A stretch of DNA of 64,000 nt, from NCBI RefSeq assembly GCF_000499845.2, contig NC_023759.2, positions 47,214,672 through 47,278,671 of the forward strand. Direction: 5' to 3'. The stretch is from Phaseolus vulgaris. Its lineage: Eukaryota > Streptophyta > Magnoliopsida > Fabales > Fabaceae. Below, piece by piece: positions 37,588 to 50,167 of this stretch (within the stretch, counting starts at the first letter, position 1; the number at the start of each line of letters is the position of its first letter). Below the pieces are notes generated by a model. It ran no database searches. It saw only the letters and a program-made list of their open reading frames with translations, and was not told where the DNA came from. Position numbers and translations under genes: made by a program.

Positions 37588-37951
37588 ATAGCAAAATTAC
37601 AATAATAAGCCCAAAATCACTTCCCTGACCACATGCTTAAGCCCAAGTTTATGATATGTTGTTTTACAGTTCAAAACTGTGTCATTCAAATTCCAATACC
37701 CCACGTTGGAATTCCACACCAACTGTGTCTGAACGCTTAACCTTTTGTCAAAGTTCTATCCAAAGATCCCAAACCTGACATTCAAAGTTAAGCTACCAGT
37801 CCCATATGAAAATTCAAAGCCACCCCGAGGAGCTGTGTATACTTGTAGCTTAATGTGGCCAGTTCCAAAGCCTTTGTTCCTCTACTTTGCATACAAAAGG
37901 TGCATGCTTGGCGGTTAATTAACTAACTAACTGCAAACAACAACAATCATC

Positions 37952-40853
37952 ATGGCATTGGAGACAGCGTGGTATGATTTCGTGTGTTTTGGCATAGTTG
38001 GGTTGGCCTTTTTGGGAGCGTTATTGGTTCTGGGAATGAAAGAAGTTGCTTCTCGAAGGCACTTTGAGACCACCTATGAGAGCCTTTTGTTGTCTCGACC
38101 TGACGATGAAGTGATCTTGGATGTTCTGCCCAGTGATCACGTCAGCACCTCACAACTGTGGACAAGTTGCTGGCAAGGACTGCACCCCATTTGCCTCCTT
38201 TGTACCCGTTTCCTTTCCTTTGTGATCATGCTTCTTTTCTTGCTCTGGGATGTTCTACTGTACGACGCAGGAATATTTCTTTACTACACTGAGTATGTTT
38301 TCTCTTCCTATCATGGTCCTTTTTTATACAATACAATTCTAGAGATGGTTACACACTGAATATGTACATGATAAAGCTTCAAACTTTGGTTTAACAGGTT
38401 GTGAAGAACTAATTTCATCAGTTAGACTTAATCCTTTGTTGATCAACCTTTACTATCTGCTTGTGCAATTTATGACACTCCCCTCCCTGCATGTCTTATA
38501 TGAGTGCTGATCTTAAATTTTATTGCTATAAAACTGCCATTTGTAGTAGTTTCTCTATGCCCCCGATTAAGACATGACATGCCTAGGGTCGACCTTGTTT
38601 CCATGCCCATTAAGATGTTATATTCTTTCACTTCTCCTTCTTTGTATTGCCCGAGTATTTATTCCTCTGACTAGAAAACTCTGAAAGGAATTGAATAGTA
38701 TGCCAATTGTAGTGCTTTTATAGGTTCTTATATTATGAAGACCATTTAATATGTAGCATTTTTCTGCAGGTGGACATTTGCATTGGTTATTGTATATTTT
38801 GCGGTAAGACAATTCCATCTGTTTTAAATTCATTACCGTAAATATACTTTTTGTTTTGCTCTTTGATCAGAATTAGAGTTTCACTTTATTAATTTACGTA
38901 ATAAAGGTTTACACTAATGTTCAGCATAGGTTGTAGAGGTAAAGTTTTCATTCTGATTAGAGAAGAACACCAAAAACACCTAAGGAATTGCATATAAGTT
39001 TCGTTGATTTAATGGACACCTACTTTGCATTTATTACTTGTTTGGAACTTTGAATGCAGTTGGGAACCATTGTGTCTGTATATGGATGCTGGAGATTCCT
39101 TAATAAACCTCTCATTCACAACGTTGCAAAGGATGAGTTTATGAGCAGGGATGTGGAAGAGACAATGTCTACAAACTTAAACGTTTACCAAGAGAAAGAC
39201 GCCAAGAGTTCCATCAAGTTAGAAAGCCGATATGTTGAAGAGGAGTTTCAACAAAGAGCAGGGTTTTGGGGTTACCTTATGCAAACTACATATCAGGTCG
39301 GTCAAACACATCGAATTCAATGTTACCAATGGAAAAATTACAATGAAAAATGTCACTATGTGCCGTTCTAGTATCGTTTAACTGATATGCTACATGGTCA
39401 ATGAACATGCCCCCTGGTCATTGTTCCTATCAGCAACAGCTTTCAACTAGTTGATTTTATCTGTGTTTGAGCCTAATTCACAGAACCTAGTTCATAGAAT
39501 TGTTTTTTTTTTCTTTCTTATTCCTTTATTTTTCTAATTTGTCGACAATATTCTTGTTGAATTGATATGCTGCATTTAACAGACGTGTGCAGGGGCTGTC
39601 ATCTTAACCGACATTCTATTTTGGGGTGTTATAGTTCCCTTCTTACCAATTTCTCATTTAAGACTAAGCCCGGTGAGACTAACCCTTCTATACACTAACT
39701 GTTTTTGCTACTAGTGCATATTCTTCCTTTCATTCACTGTTTCTGCATACAAACACTGGAGTTACCTGTGACTAAAGAGTATTTACAACTTCCTCCTCAT
39801 ACTCTAGTTTGATTGCATAAATAAGTGACATTATGATTTCATTTACTCATTGCTGATTTCACTCCCTGTGTACATTGTTGTCATAAAAATCCTTGATATT
39901 TCTGTCTATACTACTGATTGTATAATAATTTATCTGTGTTAGGAAGAACTCTAACTGGTTTTTATTGGCCTGAACTTGACAGTTGATGGGATGCATGCAT
40001 ACATTGAATGCATTTTTCCTCCTTCTGGATACAGCTCTTAATAATCTCGTAAGTGTAATTCACCCTTGAATAAATTTAATGACAAAATTTAGATAACTAC
40101 TTTTAGTATTGTTTTCCAGACAGAATTAGAGTTTACACTAATCTTTAATGAAAACCTTTATCATAGAAATAACTAAGATGAAACTCTGGATGACAATACC
40201 AAAAGTACTTGAAGAAAATGCATCCAAGTTTTTTCCTAATTTAGTTTGGGACTGGTTTAAAAGCACTAAGTGCTTATCCATCTCACTGTTGTGATGTTGG
40301 TGCATTCATTGGCAGCAATTTCCTTGGTTTAGAGTCTCCTATTTCGTTCTCTGGAGCTGTGGTTATGTCATTTTTCAATGGGTCATCCACGCCTTTGGTT
40401 TTAAATGGTACCATAACTAAAATATCTTGTTTCCATTGTCAGCACAAGTTTTCTTTCACATAGTTATAAGCATGTGTTTTTGTTCCCTAACAGGTGGCCA
40501 TATCCCTTTCTGGAGCTTAATAACAAATGGGCTCCTATCTGGTGGGTCATACATACACTCTAAAATTTCTCTAGTTTTGTTTTGCCTTATTCACTTTGTG
40601 TAGATAAATTATTCCATGATCTACAATTCTAAGTCTCAATGTGATGCATAATTAATCAAGATCATTTGAATCATGTTCTGGTTTCTCTTTCGTTTGCATT
40701 AAAATGGTTTCACTGATTAATCTATGTACATGCAGGTATTTGTGCCTGGCAGTAATTCATGTCCCTTGCTATGGTGTGTATTACCTAATAGTGCGAGGGA
40801 AAAATACCATTCTCCCCAGATTGTTCCCTAGAGCATTTTTAAGGTCATACTAG
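37952..40853 (+). CDS. Plant multi-pass membrane protein, eight exons
   Basis: Exons: 37952-38292, 38770-38803, 39060-39296, 39583-39672, 39983-40048, 40316-40407, 40494-40541 and 40736-40853. They give 1026 nt and 341 residues with all phases closing. About seven hydrophobic segments are visible: near residues 12-30, 80-105, 115-135, 205-225, 236-252, 262-282 and 305-322. A hydrophilic loop of about 65 residues (NVAKDEF...EEEFQQRA) sits between the third and fourth. Aromatic-rich motifs include WWPYPFLELNNKWAPIWY near residues 285-302. It resembles the uncharacterised Arabidopsis group At1g10660/At2g47115/At5g62960, distantly like rolling-stone proteins (recall). No catalytic motif is seen and the function is unknown. 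There is no cleavable signal peptide; the first segment probably acts as an anchor. Confidence 0.85.
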
Positions 40854-41806
40854 TTCGGTTGCCTATGTAAGTTCTGTAAAAACTAGGAAGGACATGTTTG
40901 TTTGTTGCTGATATATAAGCATGGTCCACACACAAGAACCATAATCAATTTCTTTCAGTTTGCACAAATTAAACTGTGGAACTTCGATATTTAATATTGT
41001 TTTTGTATGCACAGGAAGGTACTCTCCTTGTGCTTCTAAATGCTTCTAGTCAATTATGTTGCACGGGATTCGGTTTCTAATGGCGAGGGTGGAATATTTG
41101 TAAAAGTTTATCCAATGCCTAAGTTAGAATGCAGAATGTGGTAAGTAAAAATAATAAATACGGTTCAATTTATTTTGGGTGTAGTGCATATTTGTAAAAT
41201 TTTCGGTTCTAGGTCTGAATTAGGGTATGCTGCAAAGTTAATCTTGATGTTAAAGTAAGATTCCAGACTACATCATCCGACCATGTTATTTGTGAGGTAT
41301 CCGACCACGTCACCGATTCGACTGTTATTATCGATTATCGATGGTACAAATATGTTTAGCACGATTCCCATAAATGACCTCTTAATAAAATATTAAATAA
41401 GTTATGAGAGAAAAAAAGTCACAAATCACAACAATTACTAGTACTATACGAATATCATTACTAGTACTATACGAATATCTTGAGCATATTCTGAAATGTC
41501 ATTTGGAATACCAATTGCCGAGCATTGAGACTATGTATGCAAGTGGTTAAAGTCTCTCCCATATACTTATCACACTCAAATTTGAATGAGAATCATAATT
41601 TTGTGACAAATTTAGTATTTTTTAGAGTATTATGTTCATAGTTTTAAGTTTTTATCTGGAAGAATCTCTCCTAAACGTGAATAATCTTGTACCTATCCTT
41701 GATGAAATGAAGTTGGCATGCTCTTTCTACTTTATTTCCTTTTGGCTTTATTTTTTAATTTTACACTTTTGTTTCTTTATTTTTCAAGCATGATAAACTT
41801 CAAGTG
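40854..41806. other. 3' flank of the membrane protein gene and spacer
   Basis: The 3' flank contains some transcribed-looking sequence to about 41200. A 23-bp direct duplication (ATTACTAGTACTATACGAAT, at 41434 and 41457) is the only notable repeat. Confidence 0.5.
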
Positions 41807-41972
41807 GCTAACCCGGACACTAACTTTTTCCCTTACCCTAACTCCAATCCTAATCCTAAATCTAACATCAATCTTAACCCTAACTTACATCTACAACCAA
41901 CCATGATCCTAACCACAATCATAACTTTAACTTCTAATCTAACTTTATTCCTAACCACAACCCTAAATTTTA
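41807..41972. repeat. Degenerate telomere-like (CCCTAA) tract
   Basis: About 165 bp of C/T/A-rich sequence dominated by variants of CCCTAA: ACCCTAACT, CCTAATCCTAAATCTAA, TTAACCCTAACTT, CCTAACCAC and AACCCTAAATTTT. Exact CCCTAA occurs near 41836, 41878 and 41960. The plant telomere unit is CCCTAAA, so this looks like an old interstitial telomeric stretch or a telomere-like microsatellite. Confidence 0.6.
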
Positions 41973-42615
41973 TTTTCAAATGAAACAAATTATTTTATTC
42001 ATAATCATTATTATCTTTAAACAATGTTAACAATTAATATTTTTTTCAAAATCTATGTAAATACGTTATTACTCATGTTGGGGAAAAAATTATAATTACA
42101 AATAAATAAAACTCACAATAAATTAAATTATATTCATTTTTATTTTTTTTACATATAAGAATAAATTTATAATCATAATTTTTTAAATAAAAAAATACAA
42201 TTTTAATCTGATCCCATCACATCACTCATAATTTTTCATAATATTTTTTCTTCATTTTTCAATCTATTTACTTTAATCCAAATAACTTAAATTTGTTCAC
42301 ACTTTTTATTCAAATTATCTTAAATTCACTAACATACATAATTATTAATTAAATAAAAATATATGAATATATACAAAAATTTATTTGTAAAACAAGTGAG
42401 TCTAAAATAGTATGTTAGAGTCAAATTCTCCCCCACAATATCAATTTGAATTTGTAATTATTTTTCAATGAAATCACGAAAACATCATTGTAAAATAACG
42501 AAAATGTCCCTGCAAAAATAACGAAAATGTCTCCATAAATACAATTAATTTGGGTTAAGTGGGGTTTTACCTCCCCATAAATACAACCCAACAAAAAAAA
42601 ATTATTGTAAAATGT

Positions 42616-44074
42616 GTGTAAATTCTCTATCTAGCACCATTTACACTTTTATTTCTCCATCTAACACTTTTTTTGTTTTTATTTCCCTATCTAGCACCCT
42701 TTTGTTTTTATTTCCCTATCTAACACCCTTTTATTTTTTATTTCCCTATCTAGCACCATTTCAAAAATAAATAAATAATAAATTAATTTTTGTTTGATAA
42801 CTTTAATTTTGAATGCATTAAAAAAAAATATTTTTAATGTTTAAAATAGTTAGAAATATAATTAACGAATAAAAAATGAGTTTTTGCAAAATAAAAATAA
42901 AAAATAAAAAATTTAAAATGTTTAGTTTAATTTTTTTTTAAGAATGAAGAAAATAAAAAATTAAACTCTGTAACAACATAAAAGTTGAATCTATAAACAT
43001 AAATTAGTATTTATTTTTATTATTGATGATGTAATCACGTTAATTTCAAGTAAAAAATACAAGACATAATTATAAAAAAAATCAAGTTGAATAAAAATTG
43101 ATATGGACATAAGAGAACAACATGACCGAACAAAAAAAATGTTCATATTGTCAAACACCACACACCTAAAGAACTTGTCATAGTATTACTGGATTGCGCA
43201 ATTCTCGTCATTAATTATATCATTGAATAAAATATTAAATGAATGATCATATTTCATTTATTTTCTTTTTTATGATCAACATATACTTATTTAATATCAC
43301 CTTATATCTCTTATATTTATCTTATTTAGATTTTTTTATATCTTTTATCTTTATCTTATTTTGTTTTGCCTTTATTTTATATATTTTATGCTTTTAGTTA
43401 TTATTTTTTTTCTGTCATTCTTTATTTATTTTTGTTTTTTGTTTTTATTTTATTGTTGCTATTTTTATTTTCTAGACTTATTTTTTTTTGCATTTTTTCT
43501 TATCATTTTTAAGCATTAAGTGTAACATTTGCTTTAGTTTTTTTTTAGGATTTTGCATTTAAGGTAGACACTTCAATATTATTTGTGTGTCCACTATTAA
43601 TTAATACTAATTGACTTTGGTTTTTTTATAATTATGTCCTGTATTTTTTACTTGAAATTAACATGATTATAAAAATAAATACTAGTTTATGTTTATAGAT
43701 TTAACTTTTATGTTGTTGTAGGGTTTAATTTTTTATTTTCTTCATTCTTAAAAAAAATAATTTTAAACTAAACATTTTAAATTTATTACTTTTTTATTTT
43801 TATTTTGTAAAAACTCATTTTTTATTCATTAATTATATTTCTAACTATTTTAAACATTAAAAGTATTCATTTTTAATACATTCAAAATTAAAATTATCAA
43901 AAAAAAATATTATTTTTTATTTATTTTTAAAAAAGTGCTAGATAGGGAAATAAAAAATAAAAGGATGCTAGATAGGAAAATAAAAACAAAAAGATGTTAA
44001 ATAGGGAAATAAAAATAAATTAATACTAGTTAGGGAAATAAAAATGTAAATGGTATTAGATAAAAAATTTACCC
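42616..44074. mobile_element. 1.46-kb Mutator-type foldback element, arms ~500 bp
   Basis: GTAAAATGT is duplicated at 42607-42615 and 44075-44083. The element begins GTGTAAATTCTCTATCTAGC; the inverse complement of its right end begins GGGTAAATTTTTTATCTAAT. The arms (about 42616-43125 and 43595-44074) are inverse complements along most of their length, for example ACTTGAAATTAACATGATTA at 43657 against TAATCACGTTAATTTCAAGT at 43031. Each arm starts with four or five ~30-bp subrepeats of TTATTTCCCTATCTAGCACC. The loop (about 43130-43595) has no coding sequence, so mobility would depend on a transposase elsewhere. It ends about 490 bp before the Hel2-type start codon. Confidence 0.85.
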
Positions 44075-44562
44075 GTAAAATGTATGTTATGGAATTTTAT
44101 GAGATGATAAGAAAACTTTTAATTTATCTTTTGTAAAAGAAAAAAAAGAGATGGAAGGGGAAGGGTGTGGATTTTGTTTGATTGAAGGCGGTGGCAGGTG
44201 GCTATAGTGTTTTAACCCTTTCTATCTTCAATCAAAGCACTCACCTATTGAACCCATTGAACCTATTGAAGCTATTGACGTAAATTTTTATATCACAACC
44301 TTCTCCGAACCTTCCGTCTCCCGGTCATCGAAATTCCTTCCGACCCACGGAAATCGCAAATCATCGCTCCAATATTTAAATCATTAATTCAAGATCCAAA
44401 ACACCAATCCTTCTCAAACCCTAGAACCCCAATTCCAATCCATTCCTTTCTCTCTGTTCTCTCTTTGTCGCAATAACCTAACTTCGTGTCTGATCCGGCA
44501 CTGGACTTAGGGTTTGTGATTTTACAGCTCAATAATCAACAATCAAGAGGAGAGGAGAAGAG

Positions 44563-47500
44563 ATGGATGACTGTTGTGCTGTTTGCGCAGAGCCTTTGGA
44601 ATGGGTCGCCTACGGACCCTGTTTGCACCGGGAGGTCTGCTCCACGTGCGTCGCTCGCCTCCGTTTCATATGCGACGATCGCCGCTGCTGCATCTGCAAG
44701 ACCGAATGCAACCTCGTATTCGTCACCAAGGTTGTGCCCAATGCCCAGCTCTCTCTTTTCTTCTCACTTAATTTGTGTCGTTTTTTTCTTGTTTGAGTGT
44801 CGGTTTTGTGGAATTGTTTTACATCCATTGCCCTTGTTGAAGAGTCTTCGAGCTCTGGGGTTGATTCAGTTAAAATCTTTACTTTTTCACATTGATACTT
44901 ACTGTTGTGTTCGATTATGACATGCATTTTTAACAAGTAGGGGAATCGTTGATATCTCTTAGCTGTAGTTTGAAGTTGTTCCGAGTTATTGGAGCGTATA
45001 TTTTATCCCTAATTTGAGGCTTATTGCGAATTGTTTACTACTGAGATCATTGTTAATGGTTTTTGTGCAGCTTATTTGTTCCTGCATTCCTGTATGAACA
45101 CATTTAAGCGTGGCGTGCTTGTGTTTGTGGAACTTTACTTTTGATCTAATGGAAGTCTGTAATTCACCCAAAATAACATGTTTGTCTCTGAAGATTTTTG
45201 CTTGATGTTGCTTCTAAACCACTGGATTTAACAATCCATGACTTGGTTAACATGGTTTGGAAGCTGTGGTTTTATTCAAAATTGTAGCCTTTTAATCCTG
45301 TCAATATTGATACGTTATTGTAATCGGTGCTATCTTTTGATGTTAATATTGCTGCGTACTGCCAGGCTCTGGGAGATTATACGAAGGTGATTAATGACTT
45401 TGCTGCCCTTCCTTCAGAGGTAAGGGAGGGCAAGATTGGATCATATTGGTACCATGAGGATACAAATGCATTTTTTGATGATGTGGACCATTACAAGATG
45501 ATCAAGGCTATGTGTAGACTTTCGTGCAATGTATGTGACAAGATGGAGGAGCAACCACAGGATGCTGCTTCAAGGCGACGTGCTAAGTTTAGGAATATAG
45601 GGCAGTTGAAGGGTCATTTATTCCACTGTCACAAGTTGCATATGTGCGGTTTGTGTTTGGAGGGCAGAAAGGTGAAATTTCATGACGTGTCTGATAAGAA
45701 TTTCTTGGACAACATAATTTTGTAGTCTTTTCTATTGACTGAGACTTGAAACCATTTCTATGACATAGGTTTTTATATGTGAGCAAAAGCTATATACCAG
45801 AACACAGTTGAATCAACACATAAACACAGGTGATTCTGAGGTGGATGGAAGTGAGAGTGAGAGAGGTGGTTTCATGGGGCATCCAATGTGTGAATTCTGC
45901 AGAACCCCATTTTATGGAGACAATGAATTATATATGCATATGTCTACAGAACATTATACTTGTCATATATGCCAAAGGTAACAACTAAGCTAATCCCATG
46001 GCGCAATAGTTGTGTCATAAATATAATATTTGTAATATTTGTACTTCTTAATGCAGGCAGCATCCAGGGCAGTATGAGTACTATAAGAATTATGATGACC
46101 TAGAGGTAAGATATATGCATTAGGCTCTTTTTACTCTATCATGAACTAAATGGGTTTACAAGATCTTTGCTGTCATTTGAAATTGAAATATTTGTATTGA
46201 CATATGTCTTGTGCAGATTCACTTCCGTCAAGAGCATTTCTTATGTGAAGATGAGGCTTGTCTTGCTAAGAAATTTGTTGTTTTTCAATCTGATCAAGAG
46301 ATGAAGGTGACTCATTATTTATAGCAGATGGATCTCATTTTAGTGATTTGTTTAGAATGTGCAGCTGCACAATTATTCACAAGCCTGTGCATTTTGGGCC
46401 TTATTGTTTTTGTCTTTTACTATAAAATTATTAGATGTGTTGGTATTATTGTGGGTTTTATTCTCATTGTTGAAATTTTTTTCCTTGATTATGGCTTAGA
46501 GGCATAATGCTATCGAACATGGAGGACGGATGTCACGATCTAAGCGTAATGCTGCTCTTCAGGCATGTATATAGTGACAGTAATTTATTTTGATCTCACT
46601 TCTCTTTTCTTTTGTTTTTCCGATGATTTATTATTTCCTAGATTCTTCTCTCTCCCTTATGGAAGTAACTGTAGCTACATTCCTCCCTTACAGATTCCAA
46701 CTAGTTTTCGATACAGACACGGTAATGAACATGAGCAACGCCGTGGAAGAAATCGTTCGTTTCGTCGTGATTTTACTGAAAATCAACTTTCTATGGCCAT
46801 TGAAGCTAGTCTACAAACAGCTAATACAGAGCAAACATTTCGTGATCAATCGGCATCAGGTAGTGGGCGAGTTGCTGTTGATGATGACAATGGTGATATT
46901 GATTCTCTCATTCTGCCATTTGAATCATTAGATGCAGCTGGTTCTGAAGCATCTTCAAGATACCTTCAAGCCTTGGGGCATAGCTCAAGGAGTGGACCTC
47001 TGGAGGATTCTTCCTTTCCACCACTACCCATAACTTCCAACAATGGCCAGCAAGGATCCAAACATGAATTGGAAGGTTCATCTAGTAACTCCATGGCTGC
47101 ACGTCTGCGTCGTCGTAACAACAAAACTGTAACCGTTATTAATTCTGGTAATGCCTGGCCAGCAGCTAGTCGTGGACTGGTACAACCATCAAGTAATTCT
47201 TCGCAATTTAGACTGTCATCAAATAATGTCCCGGGTCTTTCTCGTAATTCTGGGCAGACAAAGAAGACAGTGATTAACAGTGGACTTTTGCCATCAACTT
47301 ATGCTGGTTCTATTCAGTCTACACAAAGAACTGCTCATGGACAGTTACCTGGTGGTTCATCGAGGGATACACGTGACAATGTTAGAATTGTTCACTCTGC
47401 ATCTGCCCCAAATCTCATGGAAAACAACTCTGTCGAAGCTTCAATATCTGATTTTCCTCCTGTTTCTGCTGCACAGGCGAGCAAGTTACCTGCTAGCAGT

Positions 47501-48313
47501 CACTCTTCATTGAATGTGGAAAATGTTCAGTCTGCTAACAAGTCTCTGGTTGAAAAGATTCGTGGTGCTCTTGATTTTGACGAAGGAAGATACAGTATGT
47601 TTAAGGACATATCTGCCAAATATCGCCAAGGCACAATAGATACAGGCACGTATCTGGACTATGTGCAGAAGTTTGGCTTGTCTCATCTTGTGCTTGAGTT
47701 GGCAAGACTATGCCCGGATATTGAGAAGCAGACAGAGCTTGTTGAGGCATACAGCGCTACTTTGCAAAGAGATGCTTTACTTGAAAATAACTTGGTTCAA
47801 AGCAGTGCTAGCACCCATCGCAAAGACAGTAATGTAAACAAGAAAGGTAAAGGTAAGTCTATAGATAGTAGGGGGAGTAACTCCACAGAGAAATTAGCAG
47901 ATAACTTTTTAAGCACCGTACATCAGCTACAGGCAAATTATAAATCTTCAGAAGAGAAGGCGGAGGTGCTATCAAGGGGTGATTACCGAAGTGACAGGGG
48001 CAAATTAAAAATCGATCAGCGGATTGATACAAATTCTGGAAGTCAACCTGCGGTGAAGCTTAGTGGGAAGACTGAGACATCAAATGGCAGTTTATCCACT
48101 CAAATTAGAGAGGATGGTGGTGGTGGGAACAAGCAACGCAAGAAAGGTTCAAAGTTCCTTAGAGTGCGACTTGGTGATGGCCCTGCTTCGGCCCTTGATC
48201 AATCAGATCCTGGAACAACAGACGGCTCAGAAGTTAACAAGGATGGATCTGGAGGAGGTCTACCTGTGCGTGGTGTTTGGCGAAATGGGGGAGGTCAGAA
48301 ACTTTTTCCCTAA
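44563..48313 (+). CDS. ZNF598/Hel2-type E3 ubiquitin ligase, seven exons
   Basis: Exons: 44563-44730, 45366-45671, 45769-45977, 46057-46105, 46217-46306, 46500-46562 and 46694-48313. They give 2505 nt and 834 residues. Hel2/ZNF598 proteins sense collided ribosomes and ubiquitinate small-subunit proteins to start quality control. Domains in order: N-terminal RING (about 4-46; CAVCAEPLEW...CSTCV...CCICK); a second Cys/His region (about 110-155) ending FHCHKLHMCGLCLEGRK; then C2H2-type fingers MCEFCRTPFYGDNELYMHM, YTCHICQR and the FRQEHFLCEDEACL segment. A basic SKRNAALQIPTSFRYR block and a long Ser/Asn-rich tail follow, closing in GVWRNGGGQKLFP. The sixth intron (46563-46693) starts with GC instead of GT; only that donor keeps the frame. 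It resembles Arabidopsis At3g62240/At2g47090 (recall). The length is usual for the plant family. Confidence 0.92.
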
Positions 48314-50167
48314 TTTTTTGCTTCGCCGTCATTTTTGAAACGTGAAGTATCAAACGCAGTTGAACTGGCTGGCGTTTGCCATGGTTGAACTGCAATATAA
48401 GTATGAATTTGGTTTTAGCTTAGGGGATATTTGATTATATCGAATATAAGTTAGATTTCAAGTATATTGTGGGACGTGACTTTGTCGATTTGTTGATGGC
48501 CAAACGCCGTTGCCTGAATGGCACATTTTTTTGGTTTGGGGTATATGATTTTGTTAAAGACAAGTGTTCATATGAAAGTATGGTGCCAAGTGTTGCGTTG
48601 TACGAAAATGGCACTGTTCCTTATTTGCAGTCTACTGCAACTGTATTTCCTTCTGCGGCCAGGTCAGACTTGACATCATAATCCATGTCGGGTGTTTTGG
48701 AATGTCCTAAATGTTAAGGACTCTAATAAAAACAAGAGTACTTCTGATCTACACTTAGTGGAATTGATTTTAAATTAATATTAAATTAATCTATTTTACA
48801 AAAAATTATGCTAATAAAAATATTTTGGAACCACAACAACTATACACTAGTTTTACAGAAAAAGTTATAATTTTATACTTTTAAGTGATTTTTTATCACC
48901 TTGAAATTGGATTTTTATTTTTTTTAAATATTAAAATGCATGAAAGATGTTATTTTCCCAATTACGAACAGTCGCTCGTTTGCAGCTTGAATCATTCCTT
49001 GCTAATGTTGTGGGCTTCCTTGCGAAGATGAGCGCGTCATCTCTGAATTCGTTGGTTATTTTGAATGAACCTGAACCCTTTCTGCATGCTTAGACTTTGG
49101 AAATAAATCACTTACCTATTGATGTTTTCAAACTAAGATGAGTGTCTGATTCGCCAGTTTCACGTTAATAGCATTGATATGGATTGCAAACTTCGAGTCC
49201 CTTTCCATTCAAATGCTACGAATATGTTTAACCCTTTCAAATTTAAGTGTTGTTTTGCTTTGAAGGTTAAATTCCTAATAAGGCCACATAACCAAGTTCT
49301 TGGTGCACCTCTAAAAACATGTTCTGATCTATATAATGAAAACATGGATTTAGATTTTTTTTTATTTGCTAGACTGTCAGATTCTTGCAAAAATAACTAG
49401 TACGAAGAACTTCTTTATTTGCTGACGTCTTCCGTTCAAAATCTTGATCAATTTTTTTAGACCTGTTTCATTTTTTCATTGACTCATTTCAAACTGTTTA
49501 TTCTTTTTTCCAAATAGAAACAAATTGGAAAAATAAGTTTAATAAGAAATCAAAAGGACATTTAAACACTTCCAAATATAAGCAACTTAATAGGCTGAAC
49601 TGTGTGATATTAGTTTGCAATTGTTGTTAGTTTTTTTTTTTCGGTAGAAAGTATAATGGACTAAAAAACTTTGGAATGTAATATCGGACAAACCAGACAA
49701 AAAATAATTAAAATACAATTAAATAAAAAAATGTTGAAAGAATGTAAATAAATTTGTTAATTAACTTGTTAATCTTTGGATTATTTAACCTTTTTAAAAA
49801 TGATTCCTTATACTTAAAAAAATCTTAACTACTTCTCTAAATTCATTAACCATACTTATTCAAGATACATATACTGTTCCATAAAAATACATGGATTCAT
49901 CTTAAGTTGCATAAATAATTGAAAATTTAACTAAATAATAAATGTGCAAATTACTTGAAAATGTCAAATAATATCTGTACTTGGGGAAAATTTAACTTAA
50001 GTTTTTTTTTTTTACGAATTGAACAATTACACAAGCTTTTTGAAAAACTTCGAATTGACAGATTAATTTGACCAAAAAGAAGCAGCGCGAAGCAAGCTTA
50101 TAAATCCTTCAGTTCAATGCATTCATGCTTAAACCCTACTCCGCCACTGCGTCGTTGAAGGAGCTAA
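48314..50167. other. Spacer between the Hel2-type and WDR6-type genes
   Basis: The first ~400 bp are the Hel2-type 3' UTR and flank, and the last ~150 bp are the WDR6-type promoter and leader. Frames at 48469, 49160 and 49179 have no domain. Confidence 0.5.

Noticed and set aside
48469..48681. 70-codon frame after the Hel2-type stop codon
   Set aside because: It lies in the expected 3' UTR and flank, with no start context or homology that I can recognise.
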